A DNA stretch of 64,000 nucleotides, taken from positions 62,001-126,000 of the forward strand of contig PVBG01000012.1 in NCBI GenBank assembly GCA_002968845.1, in the 5' to 3' direction. How positions within the stretch are numbered: position 1 is the first letter of the stretch; each line of letters opens with the position of its first letter. Shown here in pieces: positions 17,505 through 26,917 of the stretch. Origin of the DNA: Neorhizobium tomejilense. Its GTDB lineage: Bacteria; Pseudomonadota; Alphaproteobacteria; Rhizobiales; Rhizobiaceae. A program made the translations under genes and the position numbers. The notes below the pieces were generated by a model. The model did no database searches. It had not been told where the DNA came from and worked only from the letters and a program-made list of their open reading frames with translations.

Positions 17505-18242
17505 CTAAACTAAGTTGTTGCGAACCGCGTAGGCAATCGCCTCGGAGCGAGTCTTGGTTGCCGTCTTGCGCATCACGCTGGTAATGTAGTTGTTGATCGT
17601 ATTGCGGGATATGCCGAGGATCACGGCGATCTCGTCACTGGTCTTGCCCTCCGCAATCCAGAAGAGACATTCCAGCTCGCGTTCCGTAAGTTCGAAATCA
17701 CGTTCCGTCCTGGCATCGGCGTTTTCTCCGAAGCTGGCGCCGTAGGCGGCGAACAAGCCCACCTCCCTCAATCGTTCCTGCGACAGGATGATGCCGTCGA
17801 GGAACAGCAGCATCAGCGAGAACCGCGTCCTGCCGACGCAAAAGGTCAGCGCGCAATACTGCCGGCTGATGTCGTCCGGCGGCACGATGTCGTCAGGCAA
17901 CAAGGCAAAGCTGGGGGTCAGCAGCGAGAGGCATTTTTCCAGTTCGGTGGAACGCGCGTAACCGCTTGCAAGCTCCGAGCCCAAGCGCCGTACGAGATCG
18001 AAGGGCCAGTTGGAGGTAACGATGAAATCGAGGCCCTGTTCCTGGATGAGGTCGTAGCGGGCCAGCAGAAAATGAGAAGCGCCGACGTAATCTGCGAGCA
18101 GGCGCATGACCGCCTGAATGTTGTTGGAGCCCGCCAAAACCGAAAGACGGCGAACCAATTGCTCACGCGAGAGTCCTCTGGAGCCGGCAGACTCCGCATA
18201 GGAGCGCCCCTCCGTCATCTTTTCTACCCCCGACAACTCCAT
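17505..18242 (-). CDS. visN: LuxR-family motility master regulator VisN
   Basis: About 245 aa from the ATG at 18242, which has a GGGAG site 10 nt upstream. A later ATG 8 codons in (18218) and a start 10 codons earlier are alternatives. The C-terminal LuxR HTH is FELTERELECLFWIAEGKTS followed by DEIAVILGISRNTINNYITS. The N-terminal sensory domain is about 170 aa. Partner of VisR and top of the motility cascade. First gene of the visN-visR pair. Confidence 0.92.
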   Translation of the reverse strand: MELSGVEKMTEGRSYAESAGSRGLSREQLVRRLSVLAGSNNIQAVMRLLADYVGASHFLLARYDLIQEQGLDFIVTSNWPFDLVRRLGSELASGYARSTELEKCLSLLTPSFALLPDDIVPPDDISRQYCALTFCVGRTRFSLMLLFLDGIILSQERLREVGLFAAYGASFGENADARTERDFELTERELECLFWIAEGKTSDEIAVILGISRNTINNYITSVMRKTATKTRSEAIAYAVRNNLV

Positions 18243-18573
18243 TCGGTACCTGCTCCCCGCCACGTGGCGCATTCATCATGAATGCCCGCATCGCGGCATG
18301 TTGCGATTCCCATACAACCCCTCCAGCGCCGAAACGATCCCGGATTAAGCAAATACATCAAGAATAATGGCGGTAGCCGCTTCCCTCGTCGTAGACACCG
18401 AGAGTTTCAGCAGTTCCACCTCTTTGGGACCTCTGGAAGTGATTGTACGAATCAAAGCCATTGTAGGAGACGCGTTGCGAATTACCATCGCCTCGACATC
18501 GGATTTCCCCAGTTGCGCCATATTCATGCTGATTCGCCATATAGATAAATGCGCCAAGTGTGCGGCGGGGCTG
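18243..18573. other. Non-coding gap upstream of visN
   Basis: About 330 nt between the fliF terminator and visN. It must contain the visN promoter because fliF transcription ends just before it. Short open frames on both strands here show no recognisable protein and no good ribosome sites. No clear repeat or structured RNA was seen. Confidence 0.5.
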
Positions 18574-18605
18574 AAAAGAAATGGGCCGGACAAGGTCCGG
18601 CCCAT
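18574..18605 (-). terminator. Rho-independent terminator after fliF
   Basis: Read on the minus strand, an 11-bp perfect stem ATGGGCCGGAC / GTCCGGCCCAT with a 3-nt loop is followed by TTCTTTT. It lies 27 nt beyond the fliF stop, so fliF is separated from visN-visR. Confidence 0.78.
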
Positions 18606-18631
18606 GGCGATCATATTTTCGTGATACCCGG

Positions 18632-20302
18632 TCAGGCTGCCTTTTCGAGTGCCCACTTGCGGAGAATCTTGGCGGCGCGCTCTTCGGAGATTTCGACCAT
18701 CCGGGCAAGGCGCTTTTCGGGACCTTCCTTGACGCGGCGGTTGAAGCCTTCGTCGTCGCCACCGCCCAGCATGTCGTTCGAGCTGTCGAAGCCGAAGTCG
18801 GAGCCGAAACCGTCCATGAGTGCCGGGCTGCCGGTCGTCGGCGAGAAATCCGGAAGTTCGAGACCTGCGCCGTCCGCTGCTTCGCCGGCGACGCTGTTGC
18901 CGCTGACGGTGCGGATGAGCGGGCGAAGACCGAGCCAGACCACCAGGAAAGCAACGAGGACGAAGGCGAGCGAGTTGATGATGCCGGCAACGTTCCGGCT
19001 CAGCATGTCCATCACGCCCGGGCCGCTGGAGGCTTCGCTGAGCAGCTGGTTTTCCAGGAAGTCCATGGCCGTCAACGTGACGATGTCGCCGCGGTTGGCA
19101 TTGATACCGGCTGCGGATGCCACGATCTTCTGCATCTCGGCGAGATAGGCATCGACCTTGGCCTGGTCAGCCGGCTCGCCGACCATTTTCGCGATCCGAC
19201 CCTTGTTGACGACGACGGCGACCGAAACCTTCTCGATCTGGTAGCTGTTGCGCGTCGTGGCGACGGTCTTCTGGTTGATTTCGTAGTTGGTCTGCTCTTC
19301 CTTTTTATCGGACTGATCAGACGATTTCGGACCGTTCGCACCACCCGGAGGCGGAGCGGCCTGCGGCACGTTCTGCTCGACGGTCGTGGCGTTGTCGTCC
19401 TGGGTCTGCTGCGATTTCGACGCTTCCTTGGTGGTGCGGACCGAACGTTCGACGCGGGAGTTCGGATCGAACACCGTCTCATTGATCTGCTGGCTGTCCG
19501 TGTTCAGGGCAGCCGTGACGCTGGAACGAAAGTTGTCCATGCCGAGGAAAGGCGCCAGCGCCTTGTCGATATTGTTTTCGATTTCCTGCTGAACGTTCTG
19601 GACGATGCTCAGCGACTTGTTCATCTCGCTGCCGCCGTATTCGTCGCCTGAGGCGAGCAGCTGACCGGCGGAATCCAGAATAGTCACGTCGTCGACGTCG
19701 AGGCCGGGGACTGCGGAAGCGACAAGGTGGCGAATGGACGAAGCAGCCTTGCGCCCCGTCGTCGAACTGGCCCGGATCATCACCGATGCCGTCGGTTTCT
19801 GCTCACCCCTGCGGAAGTTGCCGACATCCGGCATGACGATATGAACGCGGGCGGCGTTGACGCCGTTGATCTGCTGGATCGACCGGCCGATCTCACCTTC
19901 AAGGGCACGAACGCGGGTGACTTCCTGCATGAACGAGGTCAGCCCGAGCGAACCGACATTGTCGAAGAGTTCATAACCGGCGTTGGTGCTGTTCGGCAGG
20001 CCCCGCTCAGCCAGCAGAAGCCGCGCCTTGCTCGTCGAGCCGGCAGGAACCTGAAGGCTCGTACCGTCCGTACCGACCTGGAAGGACATGTTGGCCTCGG
20101 CCAGCGCGATGCTTACCTGGTTGAGGTCGGCTGTATCGAGGCCGACATAGAGCGTCTCGTAAGCCGGCTTGTTAACGAAGAGGGCCGCAGCAATGACGAT
20201 CGCAATTGAAACGACGCCGACAGCGCCTAAAGCAATAAGTCGCGTCTGGCCTAAACCGGCCAGATTTTTAAAGACTTGTGATAATTGAGCCAACAGATTC
20301 AT
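18632..20302 (-). CDS. fliF: Flagellar MS-ring protein FliF
   Basis: 556 aa, standard length. It has two membrane segments: near the N terminus (ALGAVGVVSIAIVIAAALFV) and near residue 450 (IINSLAFVLVAFLVVWLGL). The periplasmic ring-building motifs lie between them (LYVGLDTADLNQVSIALAEA, then VPAGSTSKARLLLAERGLP and the RVHIVMPDVGNF block). The C-terminal tail that binds FliG (ARMVEISEERAAKILRKWA) is intact. It forms the membrane base of the basal body. Transcribed alone, after a 172-nt gap from cheT. Confidence 0.97.
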   Translation of the reverse strand: MNLLAQLSQVFKNLAGLGQTRLIALGAVGVVSIAIVIAAALFVNKPAYETLYVGLDTADLNQVSIALAEANMSFQVGTDGTSLQVPAGSTSKARLLLAERGLPNSTNAGYELFDNVGSLGLTSFMQEVTRVRALEGEIGRSIQQINGVNAARVHIVMPDVGNFRRGEQKPTASVMIRASSTTGRKAASSIRHLVASAVPGLDVDDVTILDSAGQLLASGDEYGGSEMNKSLSIVQNVQQEIENNIDKALAPFLGMDNFRSSVTAALNTDSQQINETVFDPNSRVERSVRTTKEASKSQQTQDDNATTVEQNVPQAAPPPGGANGPKSSDQSDKKEEQTNYEINQKTVATTRNSYQIEKVSVAVVVNKGRIAKMVGEPADQAKVDAYLAEMQKIVASAAGINANRGDIVTLTAMDFLENQLLSEASSGPGVMDMLSRNVAGIINSLAFVLVAFLVVWLGLRPLIRTVSGNSVAGEAADGAGLELPDFSPTTGSPALMDGFGSDFGFDSSNDMLGGGDDEGFNRRVKEGPEKRLARMVEISEERAAKILRKWALEKAA

Positions 20303-20474
20303 TCTGTTCCCACATCGCCAACTAGGTATTCGAGCCTATGCTCAATCGCACCCTAAGAAGCGAAGCTTGTGCGAGCGTTTCGCGGGCGCATGGTTTTGGC
20401 GATTGTGGATGGGATTGTGAGACTGGCGAGGGCCTGGGCCGTCATGGCCGAAGCATGCATGTCAGGGCTGGCGA

Positions 20475-20864
20475 TCAGAAAAAATCGAAATCGCCGGCTG
20501 CCTTGCTCAAAGGCTGGGAATGGCCGTGGCGCATGCCGTTGGTGAGCGCCTTCTGCATGTCGGCGAGTTTGACGAGATTGAGGGCGGTCGAGACGTCGAC
20601 CATCCAGTCGCTCGGAATGCCGCCGGTGATCGTGTCGACGAATTCTGCAAGGCCGCGCGTCTTCTGGACGGCCAGGTCGATGCCCTGCAGGACTTTCAAG
20701 CTGTCCGGCGACTGCAGGATCGTTTCGCCGCCGAGCTCCAGAAGCTGCGGCTCGACCCGTTCAATCAGGTATGCGACGTCGTGAAGCTCCGAGACCAGAC
20801 GCATCAGGACTTCTGGAAGAGATTCCTCAAAGGGAGCGATTGGCGTCTTGACGGTGTCGTTCAT
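20475..20864 (-). CDS. cheT: CheT, CheZ-like phosphatase-motif protein at the end of the che operon
   Basis: 129 aa from the ATG at 20864; an upstream in-frame extension overlaps cheD and is rejected. The protein is helical and contains D63-LAV-Q67, a DxxxQ motif like the catalytic motif of CheZ-type CheY phosphatases, in the context SLKVLQGIDLAVQKTRG. In S. meliloti the small last gene of this operon, cheT, has been described as a phosphatase-like partner of the pathway. It would speed loss of CheY phosphate. The C terminus ends in an acidic-aromatic DFDFF. Confidence 0.82.
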   Translation of the reverse strand: MNDTVKTPIAPFEESLPEVLMRLVSELHDVAYLIERVEPQLLELGGETILQSPDSLKVLQGIDLAVQKTRGLAEFVDTITGGIPSDWMVDVSTALNLVKLADMQKALTNGMRHGHSQPLSKAAGDFDFF

Positions 20865-20893
20865 GGCTTCTTTCGCCCCGAGAAATGACTTCT

Positions 20894-21451
20894 TTAAAAG
20901 AACTCGATCGAGCTCTCGACCGGCTTCGGCGGCGTGCGTACCGGACGCTCCTCCATAGCCACCGTCCGTTGAGTTTCGGCGCCGGTCAGCGGATACTGAC
21001 GAGCCCGGCCGCTCACCGGCCAGAACTCCAGCTTGCGCCCGTGTTCCCCGCCCGTTGAGGAACCGACCACCGGAATGCCTTCGTCCTTTAGAAATTGCAT
21101 CGCGAATGCGGCATTCTGTTCGCCGACATTCGAAAAGCTGGCAATCGTCTTGGCGCCGCCGAAAATCTTCGCTTCCAACCGGTCTCGCCGGGCACCCTGC
21201 TTCAAAAGTCCGTTGATCAGCAACTCCATCAGATGCACGCCATAACGCGTTGCATCGCCGCCCGAGGTCATGGAGCCGCCGGATCCCGGAAGCAGGAAGT
21301 GGTTCATGCCGCCGATACCGGCGACAGGATCGCGAAGACAAGCAGCCACGCATGAGCCCAAGATCGTCGAGAGAACAGCATTCGGGTCGTTCAGGACCTT
21401 AAATTCCCCCTGGATGATATGGACACGCCTGACTGCAGCGGCGTCATTCAT
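20894..21451 (-). CDS. cheD: Chemoreceptor glutamine deamidase CheD
   Basis: 185 aa. The catalytic Cys lies in LSTILGSCVAACLRDP and the His in GIGGMNHFLLPG, followed by YGVHLMELLINGLLKQGA and IFGGAKTI, all family hallmarks. It deamidates receptor glutamines and contributes to adaptation. It overlaps cheY2 by 4 nt. Intact catalytic residues suggest an active enzyme. Confidence 0.95.
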   Translation of the reverse strand: MNDAAAVRRVHIIQGEFKVLNDPNAVLSTILGSCVAACLRDPVAGIGGMNHFLLPGSGGSMTSGGDATRYGVHLMELLINGLLKQGARRDRLEAKIFGGAKTIASFSNVGEQNAAFAMQFLKDEGIPVVGSSTGGEHGRKLEFWPVSGRARQYPLTGAETQRTVAMEERPVRTPPKPVESSIEFF

Positions 21452-21837
21452 TTCAATGCTCCAAACACCGCTTCGATAGCGGCCTTCATCTTTTCGATCG
21501 TGAACGGCTTGGCGAGAACGTTGTTGGCGCCGAGCGATGCAGCCTTTTGAACCAGAGCGCGGTCGCCCTGCGCCGTCAGGATGATGAATGCGGCCTTCTT
21601 GGTGTTCGGATTGGCGCGAACGGCCTGAAGGAAACCGATACCGTCCATTTTCGGCATGTTGAAATCCGAGATGACAAGATGGTGCGGCTGCTCGGCCATG
21701 ATCTTCATGCCCTGCTCGCCATCGCCGGCAGACGTGATCTGTTTGAAGCCGAGCTGTGTCAGGGCGTCGCTGAGCAGCAGGCGGCTGGTGACCTGATCAT
21801 CAACGATCAGAACTTTGATTTTTTCAGCGATAGACAT
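21448..21837 (-). CDS. cheY2: Response regulator CheY2
   Basis: 129 aa single receiver domain. The acidic pair in VDDQ, phosphoacceptor D58 in ISDFNMPKMDG, Thr in ILTAQGD and Lys in AKPF are all present. In S. meliloti CheY2-P is the main motor-slowing regulator, while CheY1 acts as a phosphate sink. Its position between cheB and cheD identifies it as the CheY2 type. Its stop and start abut or overlap the neighbouring genes, so expression is coupled. Confidence 0.95.
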   Translation of the reverse strand: MSIAEKIKVLIVDDQVTSRLLLSDALTQLGFKQITSAGDGEQGMKIMAEQPHHLVISDFNMPKMDGIGFLQAVRANPNTKKAAFIILTAQGDRALVQKAASLGANNVLAKPFTIEKMKAAIEAVFGALK

Positions 21838-22878
21838 TTATTCGGTACCTTCTTTTCGGGCGGCAGTTAACTTCAACACTTCTTCACCAATGGCGCCTAG
21901 CGGCAGCTGCTGCTCGACGGCCCCCATTTCATGGGCAACCCTCGGCATGCCGTAGACCACACACGTCTTTTCGTTCTGCCCGATCGTGCGTGCGCCCGCG
22001 CTACGCATTCTGAGCAAACCTGCAGCTCCGTCGCGGCCCATGCCTGTCAGGATAACCCCGACCGCATTGCGACCCGCCAGATCGGCGACCGAGTCGAAAA
22101 GGACGTCCACCGAGGGCCTGTGACCGTTTACCGGCTCCCTTTCGATCAGCCGGCAACATGGCGCCGACGGATTGACCACCTGCAAGTGCCGTTCGCCACC
22201 AGGCGCGAGGTAGATCTTGCCGATCTCCAGCCGCGCGCCATCGGTGGCTTCCTGCACCACAGGAGCGCAGATACGATTAAGCCGTTCAGCAAAACTTTTG
22301 GTAAACGTGGAGGGCATATGTTGAGTAATTACAGTCGGTGGGCAGTTTTGCGGGAACTTTTGCAGTACCGCGATGAGGGCTTCGACGCCTCCGGTTGACG
22401 ATCCTATAGCTACAACCTTCCTGCCGACACGATATTCCGCGGCGGGAGAGGCTGCGATGACTGGCGCAGGTCCGTTCCGGCGTGGTCCTGACCGGGCTGC
22501 AGCCTTCACCTTTTCAGCAAGATCCATGAAAGGGCGAACGTCGCCGGGGGCCGGCTTGCCGACACAGTCAAAGGCGCCGATTTCGAGAGCGGCGAGCGTC
22601 GCGTTGGCACCCTGATGGGTCATGGCCGAAACCATGATGACCGGCATCGGACGCAGGCGCATGATCTTTTCGAGGAATTCCAGCCCGTTCATATTGGGCA
22701 TCTCGATATCGAGGGTGACGACATCGGGATTGAGCTGCTTGATCGCGACGCGCGCTTCCAGCGCGTCGCCGGCCTGGCCGACGACGTTGACTTCCGGATC
22801 GGAATTCAGGATGGCCGTAATCAGGCCACGCATGGTCGGGGAATCGTCGACGACCAGGACCCGTGCCGGAGCGCTCAT
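21838..22878 (-). CDS. cheB: Chemotaxis methylesterase/glutaminase CheB
   Basis: 346 aa. An N-terminal receiver (VVDDSPTMRG, phosphoacceptor D57 in TLDIEMPNMNG) is joined to a C-terminal methylesterase domain with the catalytic serine in AIGSSTGGVEAL, the His in TQHMPSTFTKSFAERLN and the Asp in GMGRDGAAGLL. It removes methyl groups from receptors when phosphorylated by CheA. It overlaps cheR by 4 nt, so the opposing adaptation enzymes are co-translated. Confidence 0.97.
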   Translation of the reverse strand: MSAPARVLVVDDSPTMRGLITAILNSDPEVNVVGQAGDALEARVAIKQLNPDVVTLDIEMPNMNGLEFLEKIMRLRPMPVIMVSAMTHQGANATLAALEIGAFDCVGKPAPGDVRPFMDLAEKVKAAARSGPRRNGPAPVIAASPAAEYRVGRKVVAIGSSTGGVEALIAVLQKFPQNCPPTVITQHMPSTFTKSFAERLNRICAPVVQEATDGARLEIGKIYLAPGGERHLQVVNPSAPCCRLIEREPVNGHRPSVDVLFDSVADLAGRNAVGVILTGMGRDGAAGLLRMRSAGARTIGQNEKTCVVYGMPRVAHEMGAVEQQLPLGAIGEEVLKLTAARKEGTE

Positions 22879-23783
22879 GCCTTCCTCCCTGCGCCCTTAC
22901 CGGTATAACGATAGGTCGTGATACCGATATTATCGAAGAGGTTTTTCGCGTCGCCGGAGACGCGCTCGGAATGGCCGATATAAAGATGTCCGCCTTCAGG
23001 CAGGAGCGAGGCAAAGCGGGACCAGATTTTCATCTGCGTCGGCTCGTCGAAATAGATGACGACGTTGCGGCAGAAGATGACATCGAAATTGCCCTTGAAG
23101 GGCCATTGCGCCATCAGGTTCAGCTCGTTGAAGGTGATCAGCTTCTTGACGCGTTCATCGATCTGGAACCTGCGACGTCCGCCGGCATCGACCTCCCGGA
23201 ACCACTGCTTGCGCATGGCGGGCGTCATGGTCTCGAGCGCGTTCTCATCGTAGACGCCGGCGCGGGCCGCGGCCAGGATCTTCGGATCGATATCGGTCGC
23301 CAGGATGCGAAAGTCCAGATCAGCCGCGTTGGGAAGCAGCGACAGTACGGTCAGCGCAATCGAATATGGCTCCTGCCCGTCCGAACAGGCGGCCGACCAG
23401 ATGCGCACGCGACCGCCGCTCTTGGCGCGGTTGATCAGACCCGGCAGAACCTCGTCGCGCAGGTGCTCGAAGTGATGGTTCTCGCGGAAGAAACGGGTGA
23501 AGTTGGTTGTCAGATGCGACAGCATCTCGCGGCGGGCGGCGGCGCCTTCGGGCGACGCCACCAGAACGCAATAGTCCTTGAACCCGCGCAGCCCCAAAGC
23601 CCGGATATGCTTGGAAAGGCGGGAATAGACGAGCGAGGCCTTGGAATCGTTGAGGTAGATCCCGGCATCCGAGTAGATCATCGCCGAAATGTCGGTGAGG
23701 TCACGACGCGTCAGCGGATATTCTCCGCTTGCGAGGACTTCATCCGGTGACTGTCGGCTTTCGATGGCGCCCAGGGGCTTCAT
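22875..23783 (-). CDS. cheR: Chemotaxis protein methyltransferase CheR
   Basis: 302 aa. The N-terminal helical domain is followed by the SAM-binding domain: RIWSAACSDGQEPYSIALTV, FRILATDIDPKILAAARAGV, and FDVIFCRNVVIYFDEPTQMK, then HLYIGHSERV. It methylates receptor glutamates. It overlaps cheW and cheB by 4 nt each. Confidence 0.97.
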   Translation of the reverse strand: MKPLGAIESRQSPDEVLASGEYPLTRRDLTDISAMIYSDAGIYLNDSKASLVYSRLSKHIRALGLRGFKDYCVLVASPEGAAARREMLSHLTTNFTRFFRENHHFEHLRDEVLPGLINRAKSGGRVRIWSAACSDGQEPYSIALTVLSLLPNAADLDFRILATDIDPKILAAARAGVYDENALETMTPAMRKQWFREVDAGGRRRFQIDERVKKLITFNELNLMAQWPFKGNFDVIFCRNVVIYFDEPTQMKIWSRFASLLPEGGHLYIGHSERVSGDAKNLFDNIGITTYRYTGKGAGRKA

Positions 23784-24247
23784 GCAACTTCGCTTTCCAT
23801 GTCGGGGAAGAGGGCGTCCAACTCGATCATGCAGATCATCCGCTTATCGATGGCGAGAATCCCCCGGGCGTATTGTCTCTCCAGATCGGAAGAGACTTCC
23901 GGTACTGGCTGGATATTCTCGTCGCTAATCGTAAGGATATCGGAAACGGCTTCGACGAGCAGACCAACAACTTTGGTCTTCATCTGCGCCACGATGATCA
24001 CATGGCGTGCCGTCGGCTCGGCATCCTTCATGCCAAGCCGGGCTGAAAGGTCGACGATCGGCAGAACCGCGCCGCGCAGATTGATGACACCCATGACGTA
24101 GGCGGGCGCATGCGGCAGCGGCGTTGCCTGCGTCCATCCGCGAATTTCGCGGACAGACATGATGTTCACGCAAAATTCCTGATCGCTGATGCGAAAAGCG
24201 ATCAGCTCCTTGCTTCCCTGGACCAGATTCTTCACGGCATACGACAT
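23780..24247 (-). CDS. cheW: Chemotaxis coupling protein CheW
   Basis: 155 aa, one CheW domain: ELIAFRISDQEFCVNIMSVR, then TPLPHAPAYVMGVINLRGAV and LPIVDLSARLG, with the distal VSDILTISDENIQ. Couples receptors to CheA in the signalling array. It begins 6 nt after the cheA stop. Confidence 0.96.
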   Translation of the reverse strand: MSYAVKNLVQGSKELIAFRISDQEFCVNIMSVREIRGWTQATPLPHAPAYVMGVINLRGAVLPIVDLSARLGMKDAEPTARHVIIVAQMKTKVVGLLVEAVSDILTISDENIQPVPEVSSDLERQYARGILAIDKRMICMIELDALFPDMESEVA

Positions 24248-24253
24248 GTGAAC

Positions 24254-26533
24254 TCAACCCGTGGCGGCTAACGACATTTCAGGTTTCATGGACTGGCCTC
24301 GCGACGCTGCGACGACCGCATCGACATCGAGGATGAGCGCGACGCGGCCGTCACCGAGGATGGTGGCCGCTGCGATGCCGGGGACGTGGGTGTAGTTCGC
24401 CTCGAGCGACTTGATGACGACCTGGCGCTGGCCCTGGATGGCATCGACCATCAGTGCGCGCTGTCCGCCGCCTTCCGATTCCACCAGCAGCGCGACGCCT
24501 TCGACCGGATTGGCCTGGGTGGCGCGGTAGTTGAGGACCCGACCGACATCGACCAGCGGGCAGAACGAGTTGCGGATCGAGATAAGCCGTTGATTGGCGC
24601 CGAAGGAATGGATGGCGGCAGCCTCGGGCTGCAGCGTCTCGACGATGGCGGTGAGCGGTACCACCAGCGTCTGGCCGGCGACCGTGACCACCATGCCGTC
24701 GAGGACGGCGAGCGTCAGCGGCAGGCTCATGGTGAAGGTCGAGCCGTAGCCCGGCCGCGATGAGATCGAGATACGGCCGCCAAGCGCCTGGATCGACCGC
24801 TTGACCACGTCCATGCCGACGCCGCGGCCGGAAATGTCGGAGATCTTGTCGGCGGTGGAGAAGCCCGCCATGAAGATCAGGTTGTCGATCTCGTCGTCCG
24901 ACAAGTTGGCGTCGGCCGCGATGATGTCGTTATCGATCGCCTTCTGGCGAACGCGCTCGCGGTTGATACCGGCGCCGTCGTCGGCAAGCTCGATCAGGAT
25001 GCGGCCCGAACGATGCTTCGCGGTCAGCTTGATCGTGCCTTCCGGGTCCTTGCCTGCGGCTTCGCGCTTTTCGGGCGACTCGATGCCGTGGTCGACGGCA
25101 TTGCGGATCATGTGGGTCAGCGGCTCGGCGATCTTGTCGATGACCGTCTTGTCGACTTCGGTGTTTTCACCTTCGGTGACCAGGCGGATCGACTTGCCGA
25201 CCATGTCGGCCACTTCGCGAACGATACGCGACATGCGCTGGAAGACCGGCTTCACCGGCTGCGCGCGGATCGCCATGACCGAGTCCTGGATCTCGCGGGT
25301 GAGCTGCTGCAGCTCTTCGAGGCCCATGTTGACGGCCGAAGTACCGGTCGCGTCGTTCTCGACGACGCTCTGGGAGAGCATCGCCTGGTTGATGACGAGT
25401 TCGCCGACGAGGTTGATGAGGCGGTCGACGCGGTCGAGATCGACGCGGATCGTCTGGCCCGCGCCAGCAGCGGCGGCTGCGGCATTGTTCTGGGCGGCGG
25501 CACTGGCGGCGGCCGACTCCTTCTTCTCGGCGACACGGGCGGCCCTGGAGACGTTGCTCGCGGTCTCGGCGGCGGACAGGGCCGCGGCAACGGTTTCTTC
25601 CGAAGCACCGCGTTCGCCGGTCCTTTCGTCTTCGCCGGACGAAGAGTCATCGAGGATCGAGAGATCGAATGGAACCGGGACCATCGGCAGTTCCTCGTTG
25701 GAAGATGCCTCTTCGGCAAACTTCACTTCGAGATCGCAATCCCATTCCGCGAATTCGAAAACGGCGCGGATGTCGTCTTCGCTCCGGGTGGTCCGGATCG
25801 AGATCTTCCAGCTGAAGTAGGACGCTTCCGGGTCCATCTTGTCGAGGGTCGGCAGAGCATCCGTGTCGCAATTGATGCTCATCTCTCCCAGACGGGACAG
25901 GTCGCGCAGCAGGAGCGCCGCCTCGTTGCCCTTGGAATAGAGTTCGCGGCGCGGCTTGAAGATCACCTCGTAGAGCGAACCTTCGACTACCGGCTCATCG
26001 TCCTCGCCGAAACCGTCGAACGAGAAGGGGATCGGCTGGAAGCCGCTGTCGTCGCTCGGCTTGGGAAGCTCCGCTTTCGCCGCAGGAGCCGCGGCGGGAG
26101 CAGCCTTTGCGGCCGGTTTCGGGGCGTCATGGCCGGAGGAGGACGGCAACTCGCCATGGGCAAGCGCCTCGAGTTCCTTGACGAGGCTGCGGCTTCTCGA
26201 CTCATCGACGCCGCCGCCATCACGCGACGCGGTGACGAGGTCGGCGAGAACGTCGGCCGATTTCAGCATGACCTTCAGGACATCCTGCGTCGGCTCCAGC
26301 TTATTGGAGCGCACGCAATCGAGCGTCGTCTCGAAGACGTGGGCGAAGGAGACCAGGTCGTCCAGACCGAAGGCACCGGCGCCCCCCTTGATGGAATGAA
26401 CGGCACGGAAAACGGCGTTCACCGTTTCGGGGTCGCGATCCCCGTCGTTCAGCTTGAGAAGACCCGACTCCAGTTCAGCGAGCTGCTCTTCGCATTCCTG
26501 AAAGAAGATCTCTTTGATTTCGTTCATATCCAT
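24254..26533 (-). CDS. cheA: Chemotaxis sensor histidine kinase CheA
   Basis: 759 aa. Domain order: HPt with phosphorylated H46 in VFRAVHSIKGGAGAFG; an Ala/Pro-rich linker; a response-regulator-binding region around residues 170-280; an Ala-rich linker; dimerisation helices (IRVDLDRVDRLINLVGELVI); the HATPase with HMIRNAVDHGIESPEKR, the G1 ADDGAGIN and the G2 GRGVGMDVVK; and the C-terminal CheW-like domain (VVPLTAIVETLQP). It phosphorylates CheY1, CheY2 and CheB. Confidence 0.97.
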   Translation of the reverse strand: MDMNEIKEIFFQECEEQLAELESGLLKLNDGDRDPETVNAVFRAVHSIKGGAGAFGLDDLVSFAHVFETTLDCVRSNKLEPTQDVLKVMLKSADVLADLVTASRDGGGVDESRSRSLVKELEALAHGELPSSSGHDAPKPAAKAAPAAAPAAKAELPKPSDDSGFQPIPFSFDGFGEDDEPVVEGSLYEVIFKPRRELYSKGNEAALLLRDLSRLGEMSINCDTDALPTLDKMDPEASYFSWKISIRTTRSEDDIRAVFEFAEWDCDLEVKFAEEASSNEELPMVPVPFDLSILDDSSSGEDERTGERGASEETVAAALSAAETASNVSRAARVAEKKESAAASAAAQNNAAAAAAGAGQTIRVDLDRVDRLINLVGELVINQAMLSQSVVENDATGTSAVNMGLEELQQLTREIQDSVMAIRAQPVKPVFQRMSRIVREVADMVGKSIRLVTEGENTEVDKTVIDKIAEPLTHMIRNAVDHGIESPEKREAAGKDPEGTIKLTAKHRSGRILIELADDGAGINRERVRQKAIDNDIIAADANLSDDEIDNLIFMAGFSTADKISDISGRGVGMDVVKRSIQALGGRISISSRPGYGSTFTMSLPLTLAVLDGMVVTVAGQTLVVPLTAIVETLQPEAAAIHSFGANQRLISIRNSFCPLVDVGRVLNYRATQANPVEGVALLVESEGGGQRALMVDAIQGQRQVVIKSLEANYTHVPGIAAATILGDGRVALILDVDAVVAASRGQSMKPEMSLAATG

Positions 26534-26549
26534 CGGGGGAATTCCTGGC

Positions 26550-26915
26550 TCAGGCGGTTACACGCTCGATCGCATCAATCAGTTTGGCAGGATCGAAAGG
26601 CTTGACGATCCAGCCCGTCGCGCCGGCCTGCCGGGCCCGGTTCTTCTTCTCGGCATCGCTTTCCGTCGTCAGGACGAGGATCGGGACGGCGCGAAATTTT
26701 TCGTTGCGGCGAACGCCTTCAATGAAACCGAAGCCGTCGAGGCGTGGCATGTTGATATCCGTGACGATCACGTCCGGATTGCAGCCCTCGAGGACTTCGA
26801 GGCCTTCAACGCCGTCTTCCGCCTGAATCGTTTCAAAACCTGCGTTATTAAGGGTCACCAGAAGCATGTTCCGGATCGTCCGTGAGTCATCCACGGTCAG
26901 TACTTTTTTCTTCAT
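26550..26915 (-). CDS. cheY1: Response regulator CheY1
   Basis: 121 aa receiver: VDDSRTIRNMLL, D53 in VTDINMPRLDG, Thr in LVLTTESD and Lys in WIVKPFDP. In S. meliloti CheY1 lacks motor output and drains phosphate back through CheA, aided by CheS, so that receptor signals end fast. Its place between cheS and cheA is the same here. Separated from cheS by 2 nt. Confidence 0.94.
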   Translation of the reverse strand: MKKKVLTVDDSRTIRNMLLVTLNNAGFETIQAEDGVEGLEVLEGCNPDVIVTDINMPRLDGFGFIEGVRRNEKFRAVPILVLTTESDAEKKNRARQAGATGWIVKPFDPAKLIDAIERVTA

Positions 26916-26917
26916 TG

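Noticed and set aside
20865..21353. Extension of CheT into cheD
   Set aside because: The frame overlaps nearly the whole of cheD, which is a clear gene, and has no family similarity.
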